Translations under genes and position numbers: made by a program
Notes under the pieces: model-generated
What the model saw: only the letters and a program-made list of their open reading frames with translations
The model's database searches: none
Told to the model about the DNA's origin: nothing
In this document: positions 26,506 to 35,191 of the stretch, piece by piece
How positions within the stretch are numbered: position 1 is the first letter of the stretch
How the letters are laid out: every line of letters begins with the position of its first letter
Assembly: GCF_020873895.1 (NCBI RefSeq)
Contig: NZ_JAHWGT010000005.1
Location: 62,001-126,000, forward strand
DNA from: Streptomyces sp. DH12
Lineage (GTDB): Bacteria > Actinomycetota > Actinomycetes > Streptomycetales > Streptomycetaceae
DNA length: 64,000 nucleotides
Direction: 5' to 3'

Positions 26506-26835
26506 ATGGCAGGTGAGGCGCGGCAGCCCGAGCGCACAGCCGACGGGCGGTACATCGTCGTGGACGGGAGGCGCTGGCGGGCGACCGACCCGGACATCCC
26601 CGACGACGTGGCCGCCCGCCTGCGCTCCCACCTGATGGCGGCCCGCCGCGCCGTCGGAACCGCCCGGCGCGCCCGGGACCCCGAGGCGGAACGCGCCGCG
26701 CGCACCCGGGTGCACACGGCGAAGGTCGCCCTCGGCGAGCGCGGCACGCCCTGGTGGGAGCAGGACGACATGGAGCGCCGCACCCGCTGGGGCGAGGGGC
26801 TGGCGGCACTCGACCGAGGGACGCCCGAAGCCTGA
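26506..26835 (+). CDS. Hypothetical protein, conserved-looking, charged
   Basis: A 109-residue soluble protein, very rich in Arg, Ala and Glu, with G/C third positions throughout. It starts with a strand-like YIVVDGRRWRATDP and continues as long amphipathic helices (RRAVGTARRARDPEAERAA) before WWEQDDMERR, likely a small helical bundle. This combination is common in actinobacteria, but no function is known to me. It is divergent from the methyltransferase gene. Confidence 0.7.
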   Translation: MAGEARQPERTADGRYIVVDGRRWRATDPDIPDDVAARLRSHLMAARRAVGTARRARDPEAERAARTRVHTAKVALGERGTPWWEQDDMERRTRWGEGLAALDRGTPEA

Positions 26836-26925
26836 CCGCGTGGCACGGCGACCGCACCGCCGGCGGGCCGGGGGCCGCGCCGCCGGCCGGCGAGCCGCGT
26901 TCCGCGACGGCGCGCCCCCCGGCCG

Positions 26926-26931
26926 TACCCT
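26926..26931 (+). promoter_or_regulatory. Probable -10 box (TACCCT) of a leaderless gene
   Basis: TACCCT ends 6 bases before the GTG at 26938 with no ribosome site between, the same arrangement as at 6281. Confidence 0.4.
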
Positions 26932-26937
26932 GGCCCG

Positions 26938-27483
26938 GTGCACAGTGTGGAGCTGCTGCCCGACGAGGCGACCGAGCGGGCCGTCCGGGACGTGTGGGAC
27001 CGCCTGCTGCGGGCAGGGCTGCCCAGCCAGGCCGCCCACCGGCACCCGACCAACCGCCCGCACCTCACCCTCGCCGCGGCGGACGACCTCACGCCCGAGG
27101 CCCGCGCCCGCCTGGACGAGCTGCTCACCGCCCTCCCGGTCCCGCTCGTGCTCCAGGGCAGCGTCCGGTTCACCGGGCGGACTCGCGTACTGGCCTGGGC
27201 CGTCCGCCGGGACGCCGTCCTGCTGCGGCTGCACGAAGCGGTGTGGCGCGTGCTGCGCGACACCCCGACGTGCGGGCGGCTCCACCCGCTCCACGACCCC
27301 GCGCGGTGGAACCCCCACGTCACCCTCGGCCGGGGCCGCGACGCCACCTGGCCCCTCCCCGACCCGGCGCTCTTCGGCGGGGCGCCCGGCGCTGCACCGG
27401 GCTCCCTCGCGGGCCGGTGGGTCGGCGCCCGTACCCACGACTCGGCGACCCGCACGACGGCGCCCCTGGGCCCCCGCGCCTGA
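26938..27483 (+). CDS. 2'-5' RNA ligase/phosphodiesterase-fold protein
   Basis: A 181-residue protein with the two HxT motifs of the 2H phosphoesterase family: RPHLTLA near residue 42 and NPHVTLGRG near 123, about 80 apart, which place two catalytic His residues in a bilobed fold. The family includes bacterial 2'-5' RNA ligases (ThpR) and cyclic phosphodiesterases acting on tRNA halves or ADP-ribose cyclic phosphate. The start is GTG, probably leaderless. It stands alone between two unrelated genes. Confidence 0.87.
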   Translation: MHSVELLPDEATERAVRDVWDRLLRAGLPSQAAHRHPTNRPHLTLAAADDLTPEARARLDELLTALPVPLVLQGSVRFTGRTRVLAWAVRRDAVLLRLHEAVWRVLRDTPTCGRLHPLHDPARWNPHVTLGRGRDATWPLPDPALFGGAPGAAPGSLAGRWVGARTHDSATRTTAPLGPRA

Positions 27484-27883
27484 GGACGGGCGCGCGCGTA
27501 CGGCGCGCACACGTACGGGGTGTCCGCAGTCCGGGTGCCCGCGCCCTGCCGGCGGCGGCTTGATCGGGTGCCGTCAGCGCGGCTCCGCGCGGACGGCGGC
27601 GCGGATGACGGGGACGGCTGAGGGGCGAGGCGATACAGTGCCGCCCCCTCGCCGTAGGCCGTGCCGGAGGCGGCGCGAACCGTTCCTGCGGTGAACCTCA
27701 TCCGCCAGACGAGTGAGCGGAAGGCCGTTGGGTTTCGGCCGAATGTCAATAGGCCGGTACAAGTCAGGTTGATGGCTTGATCCCGCGCACGGACGTCGGT
27801 GCGGCGCCCGGTGTGGCGACCGGCACGGCGCTGGTGCGCGGGAGCCATGTCCCCCGTCTTGTTTTGGTGAAGGGTTTCTCATC
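27484..27883. other. Intergenic region before the nicotinamidase gene
   Basis: 400 bases without a supported gene. The part at about 27690-27790 is distinctly less GC-rich than the average and probably holds the promoter. Nothing was identified with confidence. Confidence 0.4.
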
Positions 27884-28474
27884 GTGAGCCGCAGTCTGAT
27901 CGTCGTGGATGTACAGAACGACCTCTGTGAAGGGGGCCGCGTGCCCGTCACCGGAGGCGCCCGGCTGGCGACGGCGATCGCCGATCTGGTCGAGCGGACC
28001 GCGGGCGGTGACTACGGGTACGTCGTCGCCACGCGCGACCACCACGTCGACCCCGGCGACCACTTCTCCGACGACCCCGACTTCCAGGACAGCTTCCCGG
28101 TCCACTGCCTGGCCGGGGACCCGGGCAGCGAGTTCCACCCCGGCTTCGCCCCGGTCGTCGCCGCGGGCAAGGTCGACGCCGTCTTCCTCAAGGGCGCGCA
28201 CAGCGCTTCCAAGAGCGGCTTCGAAGGGGCCGACGCGGACGGCACGCCGCTCGGGGACTGGCTGCGCGCCCGCGGGGTGCGGGACGTCGACGTGGTGGGC
28301 ATCGGCACCGAACACTGCGTCCGCGCGACCGCGTTGGACGCCGTAGCGGCGGGGTTCCGCACGCGCGTGCTCCTGGAGTACTCGGTGGGGGTCACCCCGC
28401 AGACCACGGCCGCCGCGCTGGACGACTTCCGCGCGGCGGGCGTGACGGTGTCCGGCCCGGTCCCCGTGGGGTGA
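27884..28474 (+). CDS. pncA: Nicotinamidase/isochorismatase family
   Basis: A 196-residue cysteine hydrolase. The catalytic triad is visible: Asp9 in VVDVQND, Lys in FLKGAHS, and Cys145 in GTEHCVRATALDA. HVDPGDHFSDDPDF holds the metal-binding Asp/His pair of nicotinamidases (DHHVDPGDHF). It should convert nicotinamide to nicotinic acid, the entry of the NAD salvage path that ends in NadE (gene at 522). GAAGGG lies about 9 bases before the GTG. A strong terminator follows. Because the subfamily of close isochorismatase-like hydrolases is large, the symbol is offered with some reserve. Confidence 0.92.
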   Translation: MSRSLIVVDVQNDLCEGGRVPVTGGARLATAIADLVERTAGGDYGYVVATRDHHVDPGDHFSDDPDFQDSFPVHCLAGDPGSEFHPGFAPVVAAGKVDAVFLKGAHSASKSGFEGADADGTPLGDWLRARGVRDVDVVGIGTEHCVRATALDAVAAGFRTRVLLEYSVGVTPQTTAAALDDFRAAGVTVSGPVPVG

Positions 28475-28558
28475 CGCCCGAGGCCGGCGCACGGCGCGCC
28501 GGAGCCGACCGCGCTCGGCGCGGGAGCGCACCGCGCGCCTCCCGCGGCTGAGCGCCGG

Positions 28559-28591
28559 GACCCCGTCCGGTACGTCGAGCCGGACGGGGTC
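28559..28591. terminator. Strong bidirectional terminator
   Basis: Perfect 12-base arms at 28559-28570 (GACCCCGTCCGG) and 28580-28591, with a 9-base loop, between convergent stops at 28474 and 28610. Confidence 0.82.
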
Positions 28592-28609
28592 CTCCCGCGT
28601 GGCGTGCCG

Positions 28610-29575
28610 TCACGCGCCGGGGCCCGGGTCGGGGTGGACCGGTTCCGTGATGCCCGCCCTGGCGGCTTCGAGCTGGGCGGCGAAGGCGACGCCCAGGAAG
28701 AGGGCGACGCCGGTCACGTTGGCCCACAGCAGCAGCGCCACGAACGCGGTGAGCGGGCCGTACACCGCGCCGAACGAGCCGCTTTCGCCGACGTACAAGG
28801 CGAGCAGCCAGGTGGCGACGACCCACAGGAGCAGGTGGACGCCCGAACCGAACACCAGCCACGTGTATCCGGGCTGGTCGCGGCGGGGCGCCCAGCGGAA
28901 GACCACGGCCGACGCCAGCGCCGCGAGCAGCACGCCGAGCGGGACGTGCAGCGGCTGCCACCAGCCGAGCAGCGACGGCGGCCAGTGCAGCGCCCGCACC
29001 ACCGACTCGCCGATGTCCCCGCCGGCGACGATCGCCAGGAAGCCGCCGCCCAGGGGGAGCCCCGCGCACACGGCGAGCACCACGCCCCGGGCGTACTTGG
29101 CGAGGAAGGGCCGGTCGCGTTCGATGCCGTAGATCCGGTTGCACCCGCGTTCGATCTGGGCCATGGCGGAGGCGAGGTTGAGGACGGCGAAACCGAGGCC
29201 CAGCCACATGGCCACGGCCCCCGCGACGTCCGCGCCGGCGCTGCGCCTAGTGTCCGACAGCGCCTGGCGCACCAGGTCCGCGCTGGTACCCGGGACGATC
29301 CGTGCCAGCGTCAGCTCGACGACCCGGCCGACGCCCTCGGTGTGCATGGTCGTCGCCACCCCGACGAGGGCGATGGTGAACGGCACGATGCCGAGGACCA
29401 CCTGGTAGGCGAGGGAGCGGGCGGAGCTGAAGCCGTCGGCGTACCGGAAGCGGGCGAACGAGTCGAGGAGCAGTTCGCGCCCTCCGTACCGCCGCAGCGC
29501 GGTGAACGCCTCGTCCCCGGAGAGCTCCTCCCCGACCATGTCCCGCGTCTGCGGCACATGCACGACCGTGCCCAT
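28610..29575 (-). CDS. YihY/BrkB-type membrane protein
   Basis: A 321-residue integral membrane protein of the YihY (formerly RNase BN) family. It starts with RFRYADGFSSARSLAYQVVLG, the family signature, and shows about six transmembrane segments: roughly 58-78, 118-145, 162-184, 200-222, 232-255 and 265-290. GGGAGG lies 6 bases before the ATG. The family is widespread; it is not a nuclease, and its job, probably transport-related, is unknown. It lies alone on the minus strand. Confidence 0.92.
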   Translation of the reverse strand: MGTVVHVPQTRDMVGEELSGDEAFTALRRYGGRELLLDSFARFRYADGFSSARSLAYQVVLGIVPFTIALVGVATTMHTEGVGRVVELTLARIVPGTSADLVRQALSDTRRSAGADVAGAVAMWLGLGFAVLNLASAMAQIERGCNRIYGIERDRPFLAKYARGVVLAVCAGLPLGGGFLAIVAGGDIGESVVRALHWPPSLLGWWQPLHVPLGVLLAALASAVVFRWAPRRDQPGYTWLVFGSGVHLLLWVVATWLLALYVGESGSFGAVYGPLTAFVALLLWANVTGVALFLGVAFAAQLEAARAGITEPVHPDPGPGA

Positions 29576-29752
29576 GTCGTCCCTCCCGCCGGAATCCCGG
29601 CCGTGCCTCCGCCGCGTCCCGCGCGGTGGACGGGCCACCTCGCGGACGGAGGAGGGGCGGCCGAGACCGCCCCTCCGACGCGGTGTCTGCCGTCTGCCCC
29701 GACGGAGGGACCCGCATACCCGGGGCCGGGCGCCCGGCGCGGGCCGCCGCTG

Positions 29753-30616
29753 TCAGGCGCGGGTCCGGGCGGCGTCGAAGTCGGTCCGGGCGACGTACTC
29801 CGCGAAGTCGCGCGGCGCTCGGCCCAGCGCCTCGCGGACGCCGTCGGTGACCGTCGCGCCGCGCTCCTCGCGGATGTGCCGGTACAGGGCCAGCATCTCG
29901 TCGGCCACGTCGTCCGGGTGGCCGAGTGCGGTGAACTCCTCCCGGTAGGCGTCCTCGGAGACCGGGACGAAGCGCAGCGGCCGGCCCGTCGCACGGGCGA
30001 TCTCCGCGACCGCCTCGCCGAAGCTCAGGGAGCGCGCACCCGACAGGACGTACGTACGTCCCGCGTGCCCGTCCTGCGTCAGCGCCGCCACCGCCACGTC
30101 CGCGAGGTCCTCCAGGTCCACGAACGCCTCCCGGCCCTCCCCGGTGGGCAGCCGCAACTCGCCGGGGCCGTCCAGCAGGGAGCCCAGGATGTCCAGTTCG
30201 GTGAAGTTCTGGGCGAACCAGGTGGGGCGCAGGATCGTCCACTCCAGGCCGGACGCCCGCACGGCCCGCTCGGTGGCGAGCCGGTCGCCGTCCGACTCGC
30301 CCCAGACGCGGGCGGACAGCAGCACCAGCCGCCGCACCCCGGCCCGGGCGGCGGTGGCGGCGAAGTCGCGGACCTCGGCGGCCGCGTCCGGGCCCTGCGA
30401 GTCCACCACGTAGACGGCGTCGACACCGGGGAGGGCCGGCTCCCAGGTCGAGCGGTCGGCCCAGTCGAACCGGACCGGGCCGCGGCGGGAGGCGACGGCG
30501 GGGGACAGGCCGCCGCGGCGGAGCGCGGCGGCCACGCGGGTGCCGGACTTGCCGGTGCCGCCGAGGACGAGGACGCGGGTGGCGGCGGGGACACGAGAGG
30601 TGCTGTCAGTGATCAT
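29753..30616 (-). CDS. NmrA-like NAD(P)-binding protein
   Basis: A 287-residue atypical short-chain dehydrogenase of the NmrA/NAD(P)H azoreductase-like group. The glycine-rich loop is VLGGTGKSGTRVA near residue 16-28. LVLLSARVWGES and the later RPTWFAQNFTEL (instead of a YxxxK catalytic pair) fit the group that senses NAD(P) or reduces quinones. It has the usual EAFVDLEDLADVAVAAL. It is divergent from the AraC-type gene with about 120 bases between, so that regulator may control it. Confidence 0.93.
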   Translation of the reverse strand: MITDSTSRVPAATRVLVLGGTGKSGTRVAAALRRGGLSPAVASRRGPVRFDWADRSTWEPALPGVDAVYVVDSQGPDAAAEVRDFAATAARAGVRRLVLLSARVWGESDGDRLATERAVRASGLEWTILRPTWFAQNFTELDILGSLLDGPGELRLPTGEGREAFVDLEDLADVAVAALTQDGHAGRTYVLSGARSLSFGEAVAEIARATGRPLRFVPVSEDAYREEFTALGHPDDVADEMLALYRHIREERGATVTDGVREALGRAPRDFAEYVARTDFDAARTRA

Positions 30617-30719
30617 GTGCCCCAGTACACGGCACCGGAAGGAGACGGACGATGGCTGATGATCTCGTCTTGATGTCCGGGCGTCTCCCCCCCTGCCCGG
30701 TCCCCGACGGGCCTCCCCG

Positions 30720-30725
30720 TAGGCT
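30720..30725 (+). promoter_or_regulatory. Probable -10 box (TAGGCT) of a leaderless gene
   Basis: TAGGCT ends 8 bases before the ATG at 30734, with no ribosome site between, matching the arrangement at 6281, 10304 and 26926. Confidence 0.4.
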
Positions 30726-30733
30726 CGGCAGGC

Positions 30734-31675
30734 ATGGATGACGCGCTGTCCGGACTGCTGCAGGACGTCCGTGCCCAGGGGGCACTCTTCGACCAGTCGG
30801 TCCTCAACCCGCCGTGGTCGCTGCGCTTCCTCGACGGGGCGCCGCTCTCCCTGCTGACGATGCTCAGCGGCGACGCCTGGCTGACCGCGGACGGGGCGGA
30901 GGCGCAGCCCCTGCGGCAGGGGGACGTGGCGATCGTGACGGGGCCCGGGCCCTACACCGTCGCGGACGCCCCGCAGACGCCGCCGATGGCCCTGTTGGGC
31001 GAGGGGTACCGGTGCACCACGCCCGACGGGGCCCTCATCCTGGGCGACACACTCCCCATGTGCGGGCCCGGCGCGGATGGATCCGGCGCCGTCCTCCTCA
31101 AGAGCACCTACCCGGTCCGCGGCCACGTCTCGGAACGGGTGCTCACCGCCCTGCCGCGCCTGGCCCTGGTCCCCGCCGGCGCGGACGGCCACCTCCCGCT
31201 CGCGATGATCGTGCACGAGCTCCGCGCGGACACCCCCGGTCGGCAGGTCATCCTCGACCGCCTGCTCGACCTGCTCCTCCTCTCGGCCCTGCGCGCCTGG
31301 TTCGACCGCTCCGACGCCCACGCCCCCGCCTGGTACCGCGCCCACCGCGACCCCGTGATCGGCGCGGCGCTGAGGCTGATCCACGGCGACCCGGCCCGCC
31401 CCTGGACCGTCGCCTCACTGGCTGCGGCGGCCGGCATGTCCCGGGCCCGGTTCGCGCGGCGCTTCCACGAGGTCGTCGGCCGGCCGCCGATGGCGTACCT
31501 GACCGAATGGCGGATCTCCCGCGCCGCCGACCTACTGGCCACCACCGACGCCACCGTCGACGCGATCTCCCGCCAGGTGGGGTATGCCAACGCGTACGCC
31601 CTCAGCACCGCCTTCAAACGCACCCTGGGCGTCCGCCCCACCGAGCACCGCGCCCGGGCCCACGCACCGGCCTGA
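30734..31675 (+). CDS. AraC-family transcriptional regulator with cupin domain
   Basis: A 313-residue regulator. The N-terminal half (about 1-190) is a cupin sensing domain of the AraC-binding type found in Streptomyces (SVLNPPWSLRFLDGAPL, QGDVAIVTGPGPY). The C-terminal half carries the two helix-turn-helix motifs: WTVASLAAAAGMSRARFARRF and VDAISRQVGYANAYALSTAF, with GVRPTEHR to close. It faces the NmrA-like gene and probably regulates it, since this divergent pair is common. Starts leaderless. Confidence 0.93.
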   Translation: MDDALSGLLQDVRAQGALFDQSVLNPPWSLRFLDGAPLSLLTMLSGDAWLTADGAEAQPLRQGDVAIVTGPGPYTVADAPQTPPMALLGEGYRCTTPDGALILGDTLPMCGPGADGSGAVLLKSTYPVRGHVSERVLTALPRLALVPAGADGHLPLAMIVHELRADTPGRQVILDRLLDLLLLSALRAWFDRSDAHAPAWYRAHRDPVIGAALRLIHGDPARPWTVASLAAAAGMSRARFARRFHEVVGRPPMAYLTEWRISRAADLLATTDATVDAISRQVGYANAYALSTAFKRTLGVRPTEHRARAHAPA

Positions 31676-31758
31676 AGTCCCGTCACCCCGACCCGTCACC
31701 CCGACCCGGCGGCCCGGGCGACGGCGCGCGGCCGGCCGTCCGCGGGCGAACACGCCTC

Positions 31759-31800
31759 GCAAAAGCGAAAAAAAGCGCATCAAGTGATGTTTTGCTTATG
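31759..31800. promoter_or_regulatory. AT-rich island with inverted repeats
   Basis: A rare AT-rich stretch in this genome. It contains CATCAAGTGATG (31778-31789, arms of 5 around AG), GCAAAA/TTTTGC flanks (31759-31764 and 31790-31795) and two A runs. It may be a promoter/operator for the glycosyltransferase pair at 31836, or a terminator for the AraC gene. Confidence 0.45.
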
Positions 31801-31835
31801 CTGACGGCTGTGTCCGACGTCCCGGAGGCCCGCTC

Positions 31836-32696
31836 GTGAGCCCTGACGCCCGCACCACCGTCGTCATGATCACCCACAACCGCCGTGACCAGCTGCTGCG
31901 CTCGCTCGACCGGCTCGCCGCGCTCCCCGAGGAGCCACCGGTGATCGTCGTCGACAACGCGTCGACCGACGGCACCCCGCAAGCCGTGGCCGCCCACCAC
32001 CCCCGCACGGTCGTCCTCGCCCCGGGCCGCAACCTCGGCGCGCCGGGCCGCACCCTGGGCGTGCGGCGCGCCCGCACCCCGTACGTGGCCTTCAGCGACG
32101 ACGACTCCTGGTGGGAGCCGGGCTCGCTCCGGCGCGCGGCCGACATCCTGGACCGCCACGAGCGGCTCGGCCTCATCGCGACACGGATCCACGTCGGCCC
32201 GGACGCGGAACCCGACCCCCTGAACGACGTGCTCGCCTCCTCGCCCCTCGACCCGGCCGGGGACCTCCCCGGCCCCCAGGTCCTGGGGTTCCTCGCCTGC
32301 GCCGCCGTGGCTCGGCGGCAAGCCTTCCTGGAAGCGGGCGGATACCACCCGCTGCTGTTCCTCGGCGGCGAGGAGACGCTCCTCGCCTACGACCTCGCGG
32401 CCCGCGGCTGGGGAGTGTGCCACTGCCCCGACGTCGTCGCCGTCCACAGCCCCACCGGCGGGGTACGCCCGGGGCGCCCCGCCGTCCAGCTCCGCAACGC
32501 CGCCCTGACGTCCTGGCTGCGGCGCCCCCTGCCCGTCGCGCTGCGGCACACCCGGGAACTCGTCCGGGCGGCCCGCCGCGACCCGGACGCCCGGGCCGCG
32601 CTGCGCCAGATGTTCCGGCGACTCCCGACTGCCCTGCGGGAACGCCGACCGCTGCCCCCGGCCGTGGAGGCCGCGGCCCGCCGCCTCGACGCCTGA
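31836..32696 (+). CDS. Glycosyltransferase family 2, first of a tandem pair
   Basis: A 286-residue GT-A fold glycosyltransferase. VVMITHNRRDQLLRSLD and IVVDNASTDGTP are the nucleotide-sugar half; SDDDSWWEPGS holds the DxD metal site; LFLGGEETLLAYDLAARGW is the acceptor-side ED-like motif. No membrane segment. It should add a sugar from a nucleotide sugar to a surface or secreted acceptor in the cytoplasm or at its inner face. GGAGG lies 7 bases before the GTG. The next gene is a paralogue 10 bases downstream. Confidence 0.93.
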   Translation: MSPDARTTVVMITHNRRDQLLRSLDRLAALPEEPPVIVVDNASTDGTPQAVAAHHPRTVVLAPGRNLGAPGRTLGVRRARTPYVAFSDDDSWWEPGSLRRAADILDRHERLGLIATRIHVGPDAEPDPLNDVLASSPLDPAGDLPGPQVLGFLACAAVARRQAFLEAGGYHPLLFLGGEETLLAYDLAARGWGVCHCPDVVAVHSPTGGVRPGRPAVQLRNAALTSWLRRPLPVALRHTRELVRAARRDPDARAALRQMFRRLPTALRERRPLPPAVEAAARRLDA

Positions 32697-32706
32697 GGAG
32701 CCCCCC

Positions 32707-33651
32707 GTGAGCCACGCCGGCACCGACCCCCGAAGCGACCCCCGCACCGACCCGGTCCCCGACCCCCGCACCACGGTGGTCGTCATCACCCACAACCGCC
32801 GTGACGAGCTGCTGCGCACCCTGGACGAACTGGCGCGGCTCCCCGAACGCCCGCCGGTGATCGTCACCGACAACGCCTCCACCGACGGCACCGCCGAGGC
32901 CGTGGCCCGCCTCCATCCGGAGGTGACCCTGCTGACGCCCGGACGGAACCTGGGGGCGGTGGGCCGCAACCTCGCCGTGGCGCAGGCCACCACGCCGTAC
33001 GTCGCCTTCTGCGACGACGACTCGTGGTGGGAGCCCGGCTCGCTGGCCCGGGCCGCCGACCTGCTGGACCTGCACCCGCGGCTCGCCTCCGTCACCGGGC
33101 GCATCCTCGTCGAACCGGGCGGCCGGGAGGACCCGATCGTCGCCGAATTGCGCGACTCGCCCGTCGAGGGGCCCGCGTGGCTGCCCGGACCCGCGCTCGG
33201 CTCCTTCCTCGCGGCGGCGACCGTGCTGCGGACCGAAGCGTTCCGCCAGGCGGGCGGCTTCGACGAGCGCCTGTGGCTCGGCGGCGAGGAGGAACTGCTC
33301 GCGACGGACATGGCGTCACACGGGTGGTGGCTGGTGTACGCCCGTGACGTGACCGTCCACCACGCCCCCTCGCTCGCACGGGACTCCACGCTGCGGCGCG
33401 TCCACGGCCTGCGCAACACCCTCTGGTTCTGCTGGCTGCGCCGCCCGGCCGGTGCGGCGCTGCGCAGGACGCTCTTCCTCGCCCGGACCGTCCCGCGCGA
33501 CCTCCCGTCGTTGCGCGCGTTCGGACTGGCCGTGGCGGGACTGCCGTGGGTGCTGCGCGAGCGGCGCGTCGTCCCGCCCGAGGTGGAGGCCCGGCTGGAG
33601 GCGCTGACGTCGGCCCAGCGGCACTCCACGGCCCGCCGCTACGTCGGCTGA
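32707..33651 (+). CDS. Glycosyltransferase family 2, second of a tandem pair
   Basis: A 314-residue paralogue of the preceding protein, alignable along its whole length: VVVITHNRRDELLRTLDEL, VTDNASTDGTAEAVA, CDDDSWWEPGS and LWLGGEEELLATDMASHGW. It has an extra N-terminal stretch of Asp/Pro-rich residues. GAGGAG lies 6 bases before the GTG, so it is translated from the same message. A tandem duplication with later divergence is the obvious origin. Two such enzymes in series usually build a two-sugar or repeating unit, but the acceptor is unknown. Confidence 0.93.
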   Translation: MSHAGTDPRSDPRTDPVPDPRTTVVVITHNRRDELLRTLDELARLPERPPVIVTDNASTDGTAEAVARLHPEVTLLTPGRNLGAVGRNLAVAQATTPYVAFCDDDSWWEPGSLARAADLLDLHPRLASVTGRILVEPGGREDPIVAELRDSPVEGPAWLPGPALGSFLAAATVLRTEAFRQAGGFDERLWLGGEEELLATDMASHGWWLVYARDVTVHHAPSLARDSTLRRVHGLRNTLWFCWLRRPAGAALRRTLFLARTVPRDLPSLRAFGLAVAGLPWVLRERRVVPPEVEARLEALTSAQRHSTARRYVG

Positions 33652-33716
33652 CACGCGCCGCCGACGACGGGCCCCGGGCCCCGGGCCCGCCGGCCACGGA
33701 CGGGCGGGGGCGGCGC

Positions 33717-34043
33717 TCAGCCGTGGAGGAAGGCCGACAGCTCCCGTTCGAGGGCCGCCTTCGGCTTCGCGCCCACGATGGTCTGCACCACTTCGCCGCC
33801 CTGGTAGACGTGCAGGGTGGGGATGGACATGACGCCGTAGGCGGCCGCCGTGGTCGGGTTCTGGTCGATGTTGAGCTTCACGATCTCGATCTTGTCGCCG
33901 TGCTCCTGGGCGAGCGCTTCGAGGGACGGGGCGATCTGGCGGCAGGGGCCGCACCACTCCGCCCAGAAGTCCACCAGGACGGGCTTGTCGCTCTTGAGGA
34001 CGTCCTCGTCGAACGAGGCGTCGGTCACCGTCTTGAGGGCCAC
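33717..34043 (-). CDS. trxA: Thioredoxin
   Basis: A 108-residue thioredoxin with the classic active site WCGPC at residues 30-34, VLVDFWAEW before it and the cis-Pro in MSIPTLHVY. It reduces protein disulphides in the cytoplasm with electrons from thioredoxin reductase. The GTG at 34043 was chosen for AAGGAGG five bases upstream. It stands alone and convergent with the glycosyltransferases; no thioredoxin reductase gene is nearby, so it is an additional thioredoxin rather than the core trxBA pair. Confidence 0.95.
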   Translation of the reverse strand: MALKTVTDASFDEDVLKSDKPVLVDFWAEWCGPCRQIAPSLEALAQEHGDKIEIVKLNIDQNPTTAAAYGVMSIPTLHVYQGGEVVQTIVGAKPKAALERELSAFLHG

Positions 34044-34343
34044 AGGGGCCTCCTTCTCGTCGTCGTTCCGCACCGGCACGGGTCGTTCCGCACCGGTCGG
34101 CTCGGTCCTTCCCCGGCCGGGCGGCCAGTCAACACCCGACCGCGGAGCGTGTCCCGCCTAGACACGGAGGGACGAGCCGACGGGGCCGGCGCCCGGTGGG
34201 CGGAGGGCGGCTCCGGCCGGGGGGAGGCCCGCCCCCGGCAGGCGGCCGGCCCGGTCTTCCGGTGCGCCGCCCCGCCCCCTGCCGGGCACCGGCGACCGGC
34301 ATAGGCTGAGAACAGCGCAGTCGCTCCTACGGCGGGAGGCGTC

Positions 34344-35039
34344 ATGACATTCGTCCAGATCATCGACTGCAAGACCGACAAGATCGACGAGATGAACCGG
34401 CTGATGGACAGCTGGGCCGAGGCCACCAAGGGGAGGCGGACGGCCACGCACTCGCTGATGGCGCGCGACCGCTCCGACTCCACCCACGTGCTGGAGATCG
34501 TGGAATTCCCCTCGTACGAGGAGGCGATGGAGAACTCGAAGCTGCCGGAGACCGACCGGATCTTCCGGGAGATGGTGGCCCTCTGCGACGGCGAGCCCAC
34601 CTTCACGGACCTGGACGTCGTCCGGGACGATCAGCTCAACAAGCTGGTCGTCCGGAGCTTCGTGGACGAGGTGATCAACAAGGGCGACTCGGGGGCGGCC
34701 GACCGGCTGTGCACCCCGGACTACCGGGAGCACGACCCGTCCCAGCCCTCGTACGACGTGGACCTGGCCGCCGCCAAGGAGGCCAACCGGGAGATCATGG
34801 AGGCGTTCCGGCCGACGTGCACCATCGAGGAGCTCGTCGCCGAGGGCGACACCGTCTGTCTGCGGATGTCCTTCAAGGGCCGCCACGTCGGCCCCTACCA
34901 GGGCGTCGAACCGACGGGCCGGGACATCACCGGCACCGGGCACGCGACCTTCCGCTGCCGCGGCGGGTTGATCGCCGAGAGCTGGTGGAACGTCGACGAC
35001 ATGGGGGTCATGCGGCAGTTGGGCGTCGTGGAGGGCTAG
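34344..35039 (+). CDS. ABM-like domain fused to a SnoaL-like domain
   Basis: A 231-residue two-domain protein. Residues 1-95 resemble an antibiotic-biosynthesis-monooxygenase-like ferredoxin fold (MTFVQIIDCKTDKIDEMN, HVLEIVEFPSYEEAM). Residues 100-231 are a SnoaL-like cone fold (VVRSFVDEVINKGDSGAADR, then SFKGRHVGPYQGVEPTG and ESWWNVDDMGVMRQLG), the ester-cyclase family. Such folds act in polyketide tailoring but also occur as general proteins of unknown function. GGGAGG precedes the ATG. No polyketide genes are adjacent. Confidence 0.9.
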   Translation: MTFVQIIDCKTDKIDEMNRLMDSWAEATKGRRTATHSLMARDRSDSTHVLEIVEFPSYEEAMENSKLPETDRIFREMVALCDGEPTFTDLDVVRDDQLNKLVVRSFVDEVINKGDSGAADRLCTPDYREHDPSQPSYDVDLAAAKEANREIMEAFRPTCTIEELVAEGDTVCLRMSFKGRHVGPYQGVEPTGRDITGTGHATFRCRGGLIAESWWNVDDMGVMRQLGVVEG

Positions 35040-35081
35040 AGCCCTGTCCTGCGCGCCGGGTACCGGTCGCCGGCCGGCCGG

Positions 35082-35118
35082 CCCCTGCCGGCCGTGGGGC
35101 CGGGCGGGCCGGCAGGGG
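35082..35118. terminator. Bidirectional terminator hairpin
   Basis: Perfect 12-base arms at 35082-35093 (CCCCTGCCGGCC) and 35107-35118, loop of 13, between convergent stops at 35039 and 35192; an A-rich run follows. Confidence 0.78.
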
Positions 35119-35191
35119 GAAAGAAGCAGGGGGCCGGGGCCAGGAGAGCGGTGTCACCCGCCCCCCGGCCCCGGCCCTACCGCGCATCGCC

